Origin: Tethya wilhelma
Lineage: Eukaryota; Porifera; Demospongiae; Tethyida; Tethyidae
Length of the DNA stretch: 64,000 nucleotides
Assembly: GCA_964030475.1 (NCBI GenBank)
Contig: CAXIPT010000007.1
Location: forward strand, 4,528,404 to 4,592,403
Reading direction: 5' to 3'
Part shown: positions 1-11,226 of the stretch, piece by piece
How the letters are laid out: the number at the start of each line of letters is the position of its first letter
How positions within the stretch are numbered: position 1 is the stretch's first letter
Notes under the pieces: generated by a model
The model's database searches: none
What the model saw: only the letters and a program-made list of their open reading frames with translations
What the model was told of the DNA's origin: nothing
Made by a program: the position numbers and the translations under genes

Positions 1-129
1 AAATTTTAATTTTGCCTTCGTTAATTTGGACAACAAATATTACGGTCTAGGCTTTAATTTCATCACGTGCAATCCAACCGCGAACGAACAAGCTGTTGAA
101 AAGAACAAGAGAGAAAGAAAGCTGCCAAA

Positions 130-1803
130 ATGTCTCGAGACAGCTACAGAGATGTGTCTACTCGAGTTTATGTGGGTGATTTGGGATCTGGAGGATCTAA
201 ACCTGAACTGGAAAAGGAATTTGAAAGATACGGCACTTTGAAAAGCGTATGGGTAGCCAGAAATCCACCAGGTAAAGTTTCGAGAAAAAATAAAACTTAT
301 ATAATTTTTGTGTTTTATGGCCCCCTCCTTTTTTTTGTCAGGTTTTGCGTTTATTGAGTTTGAAGATCCCCACGATGCTGAAGATGCTGTGAGAGACATG
401 GATGGACGTCAAGTGTGTGGGGTCAGAATTAGGTGTGAAATGGCCAAGAACAGCAGCAGGTAGTGACGGTTGTTGTATGAACTTTGTTGGATCACCTCAC
501 CCAGCCCCCCTAATCTCTGGCTCTAGTTTTAGCTGTAACTCTAGTCCTAGCCCCGTCCGAGGTGCTAAATAAATTGGTTGTCCCACTTTGTTGAGGGTGG
601 ATCAGTCATATATAGGTGTGATGTGAATTTTAGCACATAATTATGTATAATTTTTTGTGTTTAGATTTTTGTGTGATTTTGGCATAGCAGAAGTGGCAGA
701 TTAGCTTTTAGGATTCTATTTTAACTCACACTGAGTGAGCAAAAAGTCTAAGAACACACTACCATACACAAACACCTGTCTAATCTTGTCATATTTGTGA
801 ACTAACCGACTCCACTCCTCTTCCTCTCTCTCAACATGCAACAACCTAGGCCAGGCTCCAGGTTTAACAGTCGTCGTGGTCCCCCACCCTCGGTCGTGAG
901 CAGCCGCTATCGACGCACACCCCCTCCCCGTGGAGGAGGTTACCGACGAAGGAGCAGGTAAGGCTAAAAGGGATGATGGCAGAAATTCAAAAAAAATTTT
1001 TTCCCCTTTTTTCCCCCTCTTTTTATTTTAGAGTAGATCTGTTTGTGATACTGTTGTGACTATGCGTGTGTGCATTTTTTTACACAGGGTGTGTTAGATT
1101 CAAAATGTACTACGCATCAATTCTTCTCTTCATGCGTACATCCCATCCCACCCACCCCCAAATCAACTGCTTCATGCTTAGAATGCACAGCCAAAAAAAA
1201 CAAAAAGCTTCAGTAACACCACTTTATACTTGCCCACCGTCCACAGCCTGTGTTTACTTGAGGCCTGCATGTCCTCCCTGTTCAACGCTATGCCATCTAT
1301 CTACACATCCATCCATTTCCTCGCGTCTCTACGTAGCTTATTTCACACTGCGTAGCTCCACTTGTAGGCATTTGCACATCCCCCAAAATTATGGGTCTTC
1401 AGACACTGCCACAGCTCTAAACATCCATCTTTTGACTTCACACGTCATTTCTCATTGTTGGTTGTTAGCATTAGACCAGTTGTGTGTTGGTAATGGGGCT
1501 AGCATTGACTGTTGGTCATTTTAAGTTAGCATATTTTATTTTCCCTTTTTTTCTTCCTTTGTTGAACTGGTTTGTCCAGGTCTCGCTCTCGCTCTCCAGA
1601 TAGGTATAACCGCTACTCCCGGTCACCAAGTCCACAGTACAGGTGAGCTGATAGGGTTAGTCACATGTTTTGAATGAAACTATGTTCACATTCTCTCTCT
1701 CTCTCTCTCTCTCTCTAGACGTTCTCCTGATCGTGGTCGACCTAGGGACTATAGTCCTAAGAGGTCATCTCCAGGAAGAAGATCTCCTGGCAATGGTTAC
1801 TAA
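130..1803 (+). CDS. SRSF3: SR splicing factor, SRSF3/SRSF7-like (5 exons)
   Basis: Nuclear RNA-binding splicing regulator. Exons read as 130-271, 342-459, 850-957, 1580-1642 and 1719-1803, all with GT-AG borders and consistent phase, giving 171 residues (human SRSF3 has 164). A single N-terminal RRM covers about residues 10-85: RNP2-like VYVGDL at about 13-18, the family signature [10 protein letters not shown], and RNP1-like GFAFIEFE at about 48-55. Exon 2 supplies the end of the RRM (DAVRDMDGR). From about residue 90 the chain becomes Arg/Ser/Pro-rich ([16 protein letters not shown]), a short RS domain of the kind SR-protein kinases phosphorylate. There is no CCHC zinc knuckle, which favours SRSF3 over SRSF7. 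The ATG follows a purine-rich leader. A (TC)n tract forms the polypyrimidine tract before exon 5. The next gene starts about 260 bp downstream on the same strand. Family assignment is strong; the exact orthologue is less certain. Confidence 0.9.
1693..1716 (+). repeat. (TC)n microsatellite abutting a 3' splice site
   Basis: An uninterrupted CT dinucleotide run ends directly in the AG of the acceptor of the last exon of the SR-protein gene, so the microsatellite serves as its polypyrimidine tract. Confidence 0.8.
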
Positions 1804-2064
1804 CTGTGTCAAATAAGACTGTCAATATGCATGATAAGGACACTAATGTTTAGATATATAAAAAAAAAACAACTTGCTGTGTATACTATCCCCTTTTGTA
1901 CTCTTAGAAATGCTTGCTTTTGTTTACAAACGTGTTGACTTTTTCAGGGACCATACAGTTGAGTGCAATCATTAAAAAATTTTGACTACATGTGGTGTGC
2001 ATGGTTCATGTTAGGTAACGGTCGTCAAAAGAATCGTGCCGATATATTCTAGATAAAGCGCACC

Positions 2065-4063
2065 ATGGATGAACTGAGGAGATATTCAGACAGTTCTAAC
2101 TCTGGAGAAGAGGGTGAAAGCACTCGTGTAACAAAGGTACAACGTCGCAGTACAACCGAAGAGCACGTAACCATTTTTTGGAGTTTGAATTGTATCTTTC
2201 TTTAGAAAAAACGACCACCTTCTAGCCACGAGTCATCTTCCAGGCACAGTAGCAGCGGCAGTAGGAGGGATAGGCCATCAGAACACTCACGGAGCAGGCA
2301 CTATGAATCTAGTAAAAAAAAAAAAAAAAGGATAATTTTTTACCTCTTGTTCAAGCTGGTTATATTTTGCATCCGTATTTTATGGTGAAGTTTTGCATCC
2401 ATATTTTATAGTGAAGATTGAATGTCTTGTGATTTTGTCTCCCCTCAAACACTCACGCATTGGCAGATCGCAGAGAGAGGAGATCGCGATCCAGATCACA
2501 TGACCGCAATATCAGATCACATGACCGTGATCGATCACCACGAAGACGTCCCAAATCACCACCGAGACGAAAGTAAAGTCAATCTCAGAAAATTTCCCCT
2601 CCTCGTTGAATACTGTGACATCCTTCATTTTTACAGGAGATACCATTCACCGGAACACCGCCACGATCGTTACCATGACAACAGTAGCAGGAGGCATGAC
2701 TCTACTAAAGATGTTAAAGATAAGAGTCCACCAGTTGACCAAAACAATCAACAGAAAACAACAACTGAAGGTAAGGGGTGTGTTTGAGGTGAACAGTGTA
2801 TACACATTTGGTTAGAATATATTTAGAGGAATCATATCAAGTTTTTATGCTTTTTAGCTACTGTGCCTGTGCCTAAGGATGCCCCCGGGCCTTTACTAGG
2901 GACTAAACCTTTGAGCGGACCAGTAGTGCAGCCTCCCATGGTTCATCCTGTAGCTGGGATACCACCATCAGTGCTGCCTGGAGGACCATCTGTGCCAGCA
3001 ACACAAACAGGTGTATAATATATATAATGGCAGTGGTATATAATAATAATGATTGTTGATTTCCGTCTTTGCTCCAATGCCTGTGAGCTCTAGTAGCTCA
3101 GTGGCAAGAGCATTTCAGCTAGAGTTTGAATAAAAAAGACTTAGAATTCGAATCCTAACTAGGTATAGCATTCTATTGATCATTGATTTTTGTGAAATAT
3201 CTTTATATTTCCAGCAGCTTCTCAAATGAGTACTGAGCTACAGATAGAGGCGGCTGTAGCGGCTGCTCAGGCTTTAGCTAGAGGTTCACTTCCAGCCTAC
3301 ATGAACCCGAATGCTATGAACCCTACGAGGTTTCAAACATTACAAGAGAAGAAGAAGAAACTCTGGAGTTCTAAGAAAAAGGTAAGTCTTTTGCCTTAAA
3401 GATCAAAAAAATTGTTGTCATGTTAAATTTTTGCTCAGTATTTTGTGCAAGTGATGTGTTCAAATTCTATTGTTATCCATTCATATTTGATGTACGTGTG
3501 TCTGTTGTGCATTGTAGGATGCTCCATCTCACAACCAGTGGGAGAAGGTGTCATTTGGAGGAGAAGGGCAAGGCACTCAATCCAAGTTCAGAAGATTAAT
3601 GGGAATAGGTAAGCCACTGTTGAATGCTATCTTGAATGACAGCAAATAGACAACAGCTAGTACTTATTCTTTTAGCTTCAGAATGAGAATATAATATTAT
3701 GTCAAGCAACCATGATCCACATTTCTTTAAAATTATTGCCTTTTGGTCCAGAAACTGAATTACAGAGAATGAGCATAAAATAATTTAATGTCTACTTTCA
3801 GGAGAATTTGAATGTTTTTCCTGTTAGGCAAAGACAAGCCAGCCCCTGGGCCTTCTTCAGAGAGTCAAGATCCTGCTAGCAATGAGCACACAAAGAGATT
3901 ATCGGCTCTGGAGGAGCAGTATGAGTCTTCACGTTACCTCACTCACATTGCAAGGGGAGCCGGTCTTGGTTATGGCACCACCCCTGTGACTCCACCCACC
4001 ACAGCAGCTCCTACTGGTGATCCTGACACCAAGAACCTTGCAGACACCACTGGCAAACAATGA
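2065..4063 (+). CDS. RSRC2: RSRC2-like arginine/serine-rich coiled-coil protein (8 exons)
   Basis: Probable nuclear SR-related protein. Exons 2065-2136, 2206-2311, 2467-2572, 2637-2770, 2858-3010, 3215-3381, 3518-3608 and 3828-4063 join in phase to give 354 residues. The N-terminal half is Arg/Ser/His-rich (RRSRSRSHDR, RSPRRRPKSPPRR). The middle is Pro/Ala-rich, with a short Ala-rich helix (EAAVAAAQALARG) before a basic EKKKKLW stretch. The C-terminus carries the conserved SMAP/RSRC2 signature: QWEKVSF, KFRRLMGI at about 270-277, LEEQYE at about 304, then a THIARGAGLGY-type tail. The donor of exon 2 sits at the head of a run of 16 adenines. Intron 5 contains a tRNA-like SINE fragment. The C-terminal signature makes the RSRC2 call fairly firm; its molecular role is poorly known in any animal. 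Confidence 0.85.
3090..3166 (+). repeat. tRNA-derived SINE fragment
   Basis: The stretch has an A-box-like TAGCTCAGTGG and a B-box-like ATTCGAATCC about 55 bp apart inside an RSRC2 intron. The stems do not fold into a functional tRNA, so it is best read as a degenerate SINE. Confidence 0.5.
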
Positions 4064-4163
4064 CTAATTGTGTAGCTGATTATGGTTGAAACGAAAAAAC
4101 TTTTTTTGCATTATTTAGATACACACAAAATTGATGTATCCTGTTCTCTGATTTCAAAAAGTG

Positions 4164-4169
4164 AATAAA
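4164..4169 (+). terminator. AATAAA polyadenylation signal of the RSRC2-like gene
   Basis: A canonical AATAAA lies about 100 bp after the stop codon, in the 216-bp gap between two convergent genes. Confidence 0.6.
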
Positions 4170-4279
4170 ATTATTACAATTGTGAAATGTATGTTATACA
4201 AGCAATGTGTTAATAGAATTCAAACTAAAGTGACTCTTACATGTGGGATCACATAGAAATTGCATGAATAGAATTGCTG

Positions 4280-5338
4280 CTAAAATATCCTAGTCAAGAT
4301 GCTCCGTTCATTGTCTTCAACTTGTAGATGCCAGACGTCAAAAATGAGCAAAACTCGCTGTCCACAATCGCCACCTCCACCCACATCAGATCTAGAGCCA
4401 CTCTCACCCTCGTATCTCACAGCATGGACAAAGGAATCGTCAAACACCATCACTTCCCCCTTCCTCCATGAGCGAGACTCACACCCGACCTGTATCGAAC
4501 ACCCTTCAGGTGTAACCAGCGGCAAATGGCATCGTAGGCGATAGTTGCATGGACCGGTGTGAGGTTCAATGAAGCTATCAGCTTTGAGAACAGAGAACAT
4601 GGCATTTCCGTACACGCTTGCTTGCATAAAGTTTGGTAGCGATAGCACAGCTTGTAGAGTTCTTGGACATTGCGAGCAGTTTTCTTCTATCTTAGCGCCC
4701 TGGTTTATTAGTGGAAACACTCTCCACCTGCCAGTTGGAATAGAATTCAATTTCCAGCCTTTTTCTTTCTTGCTTATGTTAAGATACTCCTGACGAATAG
4801 CATCTACCGTTTCAGGGTTCTCGAACACTGATACAACGGTTTCTTTCAACACATGGTCCTCTCTAGCTCTCCAGAATGGTCTTCGCATCAGTCCAGGCAT
4901 CATCCAGATGAGAGGATGAGAGGGAGGGAGCTCTACATCAGTGTATCCTGACTCCCTGTAGACATTCTTCAATATCTCTTCCTTGGAATCAATGCTAGTG
5001 GAAATCATTTCCATTACTCTGGGATAGTGGGCTAACACATACTTGCGAGCCTTGTCTTTAGATACGTTGAGCACATTAACAGCATAGTCGTCACATTTAG
5101 AGAGCAGGCTCTGTTTCAGTGCAGTCAGATCACCACCAGCTTGAAGACCCACACGACATCTAACACAGTCTGGAGAGATGCACAGGGAATCATGGTTAGC
5201 AATCCTCAATTGATCGGTAGAGGCTTGATTGGTGTCTTTGCTGAGCCATTTCCAGACTGCTACGAGTAAGAGAAGAGCTGCAACGGCTGATACAACAGTA
5301 CTACCCCATTCTTCAGTTCCTGTAGGGGTCAACATCAT
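4280..5338 (-). CDS. Aspartate beta-hydroxylase domain protein (ASPHD1/2-like), intronless
   Basis: Predicted membrane-anchored Fe(II)/2-oxoglutarate-dependent aspartyl/asparaginyl hydroxylase-like protein of 352 residues (human ASPHD2 has 369). A single N-terminal hydrophobic segment at about 15-30 suggests a type II ER/Golgi anchor. It is followed by a CISPDCVRC motif at about 53-61 resembling the ASPHD Cys motif. The oxygenase domain spans about 200-340: the CPRT segment, the first predicted iron ligand His260 in EPHTG, RLRCHLPL, then VFDDSFVHA with the second His at 305. AspH-family enzymes use only two histidines, and both are present. A Gly-rich insert (about 315-325) interrupts the loop before the final RVLLIFDVWH strand. 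The gene has one exon although its neighbours are intron-rich. It is head-to-head with DNAH10, 149 bp from its ATG. The substrate is unknown. Confidence 0.88.
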   Translation of the reverse strand: MMLTPTGTEEWGSTVVSAVAALLLLVAVWKWLSKDTNQASTDQLRIANHDSLCISPDCVRCRVGLQAGGDLTALKQSLLSKCDDYAVNVLNVSKDKARKYVLAHYPRVMEMISTSIDSKEEILKNVYRESGYTDVELPPSHPLIWMMPGLMRRPFWRAREDHVLKETVVSVFENPETVDAIRQEYLNISKKEKGWKLNSIPTGRWRVFPLINQGAKIEENCSQCPRTLQAVLSLPNFMQASVYGNAMFSVLKADSFIEPHTGPCNYRLRCHLPLVTPEGCSIQVGCESRSWRKGEVMVFDDSFVHAVRYEGESGSRSDVGGGGDCGQRVLLIFDVWHLQVEDNERSILTRIF

Positions 5339-5487
5339 GGTTTAACCTTTGACCTTTGAACCTGGCGCCTGTCAGCTGTCGTCATAGCAACCGAAATATT
5401 GCCTAAGGCATAAAATGGCTGCCTAGCTAGCAGAGTTTGGGTTCTTTGATCTTTTGCATCTAACAAAGCAGCCTAACTCACTCAAAG
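5339..5487. promoter_or_regulatory. Bidirectional promoter between ASPHD-like and DNAH10, with an X-box-like RFX site
   Basis: Only 149 bp separate two divergent start codons. At 5378-5391 the sequence GTCGTCATAGCAAC resembles the RFX X-box palindrome: the 3' half AGCAAC is a full match, the AT spacer is right, and the 5' half has two mismatches. RFX factors drive ciliary genes across animals, and DNAH10 is an axonemal motor. No TATA box is evident. RFX control is inference. Confidence 0.5.
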
Positions 5488-7087
5488 ATGGAAGACGGGC
5501 GGTTAATTTGGATGAAAGAACGTCTTTACGTTGCACTGGGTCTTCAAGAAGAGAAACTATTCGCAGACTTGCTTGCAAGAGATGAAGAAAAAGTGGGCCA
5601 GGAGCTGGTGTCCTACCTCGACCAGCCTTCGAAGCAATACTCGCCGGCTCTCATATTCTACCCCATTGAACACGAAGTGGAAGAAATGGTGGAGGTAGTT
5701 GAAGGTAAGAGATTCTAAAAAAAAAACCAAAACAAATCATTCTTGCAGCTGCCATAGAATTTCCTCAGTCTTAGCCAAAGAGGGTGGGTACTGGTACTTT
5801 GCTTGTTAAACATGAATAGAGCACTTACAAATACTTTGCATCATTTGAATCCTCTATCTTTTCCCGCTCACTAGAGCAACTCATTGAGCAGCTTGTGGAA
5901 CAAGCTGAGCTGTTGGAGGAAGGAGCTGAGAATGGTGCTGATGGTGAAAATGGCAGTACTGTTGGGAGTAGTGGTGGCTCTGGAAATGAAGAGAATGGTG
6001 AGGAATTTGTCTCAAGTAATTTGCTTTATTGTAGGAGGGGGAAAAGCACTTGTACTAATTGTAGCATTGCTTCAAAGCGTTAAACACAGCTAGATCTCAA
6101 GATTTTTCCTTTGTATTTCATGAACATTGCATACTGTATGTATCATCACCCCACATTACAAGATCAGATGGGATTTTAACCTTGAATTCTAGTCGAATGC
6201 TCTTACCACTGAGCCACAAGAACTTACAGTCATTGGAGCTGAGAACAGCTAGTGTTTTTGTCCCAATTTTTCAATAATTTAATAGGTTTTACACGACATA
6301 AAGTTTATTCTTTGGATTCATGGTGAACAAATCATTATAGTATTGTAATATAATGATATAGCAGTTTAGTATTGTAAATCCACATCATTTATTAGTCTTA
6401 TACTTGTCCACTTCTGATTACTCAGATCGGGTTTCTGCACCTTTACATGCCACACCAAAACCTGCAAGATAAAATCTGTACTCAAGTAATGCTTACATAC
6501 ACTTAGCCTTGATTCTAGGCCTCAGGAAAAGAAAGAGCCTAGAACCGAGGGAAGTTTATACCTGTGCTCAGCAATGAGTACACAGTGATCAATAAAAAAA
6601 TAGCGTGAAGCATACGTATTAAAAGTATAAATGAGAAGAGTAGGCTCTTAAATTTAGACTTCACTGGCCTCTTTTTCATCTCCTCGACATTCTAGTTTCA
6701 TCTTGTCCATAGCAAAATGCTCCAAGAAGCTTGTTTCTAATTTTCCTTCGCCAATCTTTGTACCATCAGGTCTGTAGCCCATCCAAGCAGTTGGTTTATC
6801 AAGAATCAGTTGTACGTTTAAAGCAAATGCGGCCATATCAATTGGAAAATCTCGTCTGAATATAGTGTGTGTGTGTGTGTGTGAGTGAGTGGGTGGAGCA
6901 TGCCTCAGTCAAACAGTTATTTACAATAAATTTAGCACCTTCCCATAGCATGCCATTCCACTACTCGGCCGTCCTTACAAATCGGTCCTTCAACTTTTAA
7001 ACCACCTGCAAATGCAATTGGAAACACTGAGATCTTCTCTGTCTTCCTGATCTGAATGTGTGCACGAGATACACATGTGACCCTCTC

Positions 7088-7128
<41 letters not shown>

Positions 7129-10100
7129 CTGTTACTGTATATATTGGTTGTGCCCACCTCTTCAAAGAGTCTCAAGTCATACTTGTTGTCATCGTCCATG
7201 AAGTAGACTACACCTTGACAAGGACGAACTCTCGACAAGATATTGCAATAACTTCTTATCCATTCCAAGCCATAGTTGCGTTGTGCTATACCACGCCCTG
7301 TAGGCCAGTATGACTCAGAAACAGCAGCTCTCAAATGAATACTCGTAACGTTACATCTCTGTTGCGTGTAAAGAAATTGGAATTAAAGGAACTGTGTCAC
7401 TATATAAGCGGTGTTTTGTTACTAAAAATAAAATGTGTGACATTTTATGATGTTCTATGACCGTTTGTGACGTTTTTTGTTTTGTATCTTGCGCGATCTG
7501 GGTACCACGCCCAGGTATTAGCCCCGTGTATGTACGTATATTGTGCATTTGTCAACAAAAAATGTCACAAAACGTCACGCATTTTATTTTTGGTAACAAA
7601 ACAGTGCTTATATAGTGACACAGTTCCTTTAAGAATGTATAGTTAATGCAAACAAAAATATAAAATACAAGTTGCAATGCCAACTCCAGCTGTGCACGCA
7701 AGCTCAACAAGTTCTCAGTCTAGCTATACCCTGTGATAATATCATCCGGCATTATGTATTGGTACTGAAGACTCACATACTATCAGTATATCAAAATTTT
7801 GTTTTGTTCATATGGTGTGATCGCACACATGCGTATCTTCCGAGTCTGACAAAAGTAACCACAGTCAACACCATTCATACTTGTGGCTATCTCAAAGTGG
7901 GAAAGTCTGTTAATTTTGATAATACACGGCTTTTGCTGCGGTTCTACTTCTATGGAATATATACCCTTATTATCAGGCCACATCTACCTTCTGATTCGGT
8001 CAAGCCATATCAACTGATGGCATCAAGTACTAGTCATGTCAGAGGGAAACTGATTCGAGACGTGTACCCTGTTTATATAGTTAACGTACAAAATCTTCTG
8101 ATTCAAGCATAGTCACCTTTCAACTTAGCTAGTTGTCTCTTGCGCTCTTTGTGTATGCATGACACATGGTATGATCATGTACCAAATGGCAACTATGCTC
8201 TATCTGCTTGCCAAATTGTTTGATACATACCATCCGTGCACATATCAGTCAGGTCACCTGATATAGCACATAGCAGCCATATGTAAAAGTTCAAAGTTCA
8301 AGTGCACTTTGAAATTCGTAACAGTACATGATGTTTCGTCATCGTGTACATGTTCCTTTGAAGCGATAAGATGATTATTTATTCATGTATTGAAGAGGCA
8401 TAGTAGCAACAATAATGCATTTAGGAATTACTTTAGCCTCTATGATTCTATAGCAGCCAAACTGTACCAGAGCAACACAAGTTTATACACATCACCTCAT
8501 TGGCATGCTTGCTGCTGGATGAGAAAAATTTGAGCAGCTGCCAGGAACTTTATTTCTATCTTCCTGGAACTGATTGTAAGGTAAGACGGCTTTACAAGCA
8601 GCACCTAGCTTTTCTTTCTTTTTCTTACTTCCCCAGGATGATATTGATATCACCTATCCCTATGCATATTCTTTTAGTATGTGTACATTCCATATTGTAC
8701 ATGCTCCTGTACTTATTTACAATTTAAAGCTTTAACTTTTTATGACACGCTCATAATGTCAAGAGCTAGTAGATAATAAACTTTTGAACGGAAGAGAGTA
8801 TGTATCAAAGTTTAATATAGCCGTTTATTATAATTATCTACTCATGATAGTATACCTTCAGTAAAGCTGTAACAAGAGCTGTCTTTTGCTCTGCGTCTTC
8901 CACCACTATCCAAATCAAGTCGGTCACATTCATGAGGGTTTGACAGAGACTTGTCAGATCGACTTTTTGACTCAGTCTCTTGTAAGTGGGAGTGATGGCA
9001 AATATGGTCTTCTTAGACTTGATCAGTGGTGATTCCATTGGCAAGGTTTTGGATCCAAGCTTCAGATGTTGAAGATCACAACGCTGTATTCATCATACAT
9101 GTATTTTTAAAGTGTTGAGCTACACTTCAGAACACAACAGTTATAGTATTGCATTCACCATGCATGCATGTATTATGTATGTAGAGTTCCAGTGTTACTT
9201 TAATTATTTACTTAGTATGCATAAATACCATATTGCATTCAATTACATTTTATACATATTAATATAGAGTATAAACCCCATGCGTCCTGAAGATGGACCA
9301 TCTAAAGGATGTATAGCTTCATGCATGATTTATAGTCAGTCATACCTTTAAAAGATCTTCCAGTACTTGTGTCTTGTTCACGGCATCTTCCAAGGCTATC
9401 CACACCAACTCTGGGATATCCTTCACAGCTTGACACAAACTGCTCATTTCAATATTCAGCTTCAAGCTCTCAGACACAGGTGGGAAAGAGTACACTGGTG
9501 GAATATTACCCTCCCTTATGCCCATGCTGACTGGGTGGACAGAAACTGTGCCTTTGAAGAGGCAATGGTGCAGAATCAAAACTGTGAAGGTTATCAGAAC
9601 CAATAAAGCAGCTGCTACAAGTAGCTTCTTTGTCTTTAACTGTAGTACTGTAGCCATTCAGCACGCTGATTATCTGGGTGCTTTGAAAAGAGACAGCGAT
9701 GTTCATTTTATGTAGCAGCCACATTTTTGCGTATGCGCAAAACACGCCCTCTTTATTGCGCATGCTCAAAACTCCCCCTTGTGTTTGCGTATGTCTCAAT
9801 GCAGCAAAGATTCAAGAGCTAATCTTTCTAGTTTTAAATTTAGCATTGATTTTATCACTAAATATAGCCATATTATTATTTTACCGATGCCTCTTCATCC
9901 AATTCTGCGGGTGAAAGCTATGAAGCTACACTTAGAATATCTTCAACCATAGATATTTAGAGACTACGATACGTTTTGACATCGATAGGTTTTGACATTT
10001 AATCAATTCAACATCAATACGTTTTGACATCAATCAAAATTGGACATGAATAAGTTATGAAATTGATTAGTTGCCAAGCACCTTTTACAGAGCCAAAAAT

Positions 10101-11168
10101 TGTGGAAGTAGCAGCCAATTGAGCATCATAATACAGAATGAAAATGGTGCCAATGCTTCAACAACACTAAATTCTTCTTTCATATCCGAAGTAGTCATGT
10201 GCTGAGATCCAGACAGTCTCATTCCTGCCCCGTTTCATCCATTCCTACATTGACATTTTTTTGTTTTTGCTACTTATTGAAACCCTTATACATTCATGCG
10301 ATGCATTGGTTCAAGAGATGGTTTTCTGGCAACTTCACTTACTACTTCTATACTGTATGGAGCAGGTATATATATTCAATTTTACTCATTATGTTGGTGT
10401 GTGTCCTAGGCTCAGGTGGTGGCTCTGATGCTGGCAGCACTGCTGGTAGTGAAGGAACTGGAGCAGAGGAGTCCATTCAGAGTGAAACAGAACCGAAAAA
10501 AATTCTTAAAAAGGTTCTACTATTACTAAATTCAATGCTTATATGTAATACTACAAACATTAAGCCTTGTTCCTAGGCTCTCTCCTTTGACCTTTCACTC
10601 ATGTTAGTGTAAAGTTTAGAGGAGAAAGCCTGGATATGAGGCTAACAAGCATTAATTCTTACTATCATGTCTTATGTGTGTGTGTGTGTATGTGTGTGTG
10701 TTTACAGACCATGGTTAAGAAGTTGATAAAGAAGTATGAGCTGTTTCTCTGTTACAACCATCTTCCCGAGGGGCTCAATGTCGTGGGCTTCCATTTCATC
10801 AGGACGTGTCAGGAGCCAGTCCCCACTGTGAGTGATGTGGATGAAGCAAGAAGTGTCCTGCCCAAGTGGTTTGAGACGGGCACTACCAGCAACAAGCCTC
10901 TGAATGCTCTTGAGAGATTGCTCACTCACGTCTACATACCCATGTTGATGATACAAGGTAAGTGATGTATCTTTCGTTTTAAATTTCTGTTGGGAATTCA
11001 ACAGCACTTAGGTTGAACTTCTTACCTCTATTTTCTCTTCAATGGCATAATTTGATAATACAGAAATTGAATAGTACTTACATAAAAATAATTTACTAAA
11101 ATACAAATTTGAATGTTTTTTTTTTTTTGAAAATTAGTACGATATTAAGTGCAGGTGATGACAAATCT

Positions 11169-11226
<58 letters not shown>

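Larger units (their letters stand above)
5998..10409 (+). other. DNAH10 intron 2, host of the B3GAT3-like gene
   Basis: The intron is 4.4 kb and phase 1, with a GGT codon split across it (G|GC reading into GSGGG). Besides the antisense glucuronosyltransferase it holds a minus-strand tRNA-SINE fragment near 6172-6240, a 248-bp palindromic MITE, and GT microsatellites. From 9700 to 10400 I see only short AT-rich repeats (GTTTTGACATC motifs near 9975-10050). Confidence 0.8.

Noticed and set aside
1066..1524. 152-codon open frame on the plus strand
   Set aside because: It lies in an intron of the SR-protein gene and has Cys/Ser/His-rich low-complexity sequence with no domain.
7672..8112. 146-codon open frame on the plus strand
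   Set aside because: It lies in the intron between B3GAT3-like exons 2 and 3 and resembles no known protein. No promoter or splice signals support it.
8838..9044. Independent short gene starting [12 protein letters not shown]
   Set aside because: It is exon 2 of the B3GAT3-like gene; an acceptor at 9084-9086 extends it in phase and the catalytic motif continues into exon 3.
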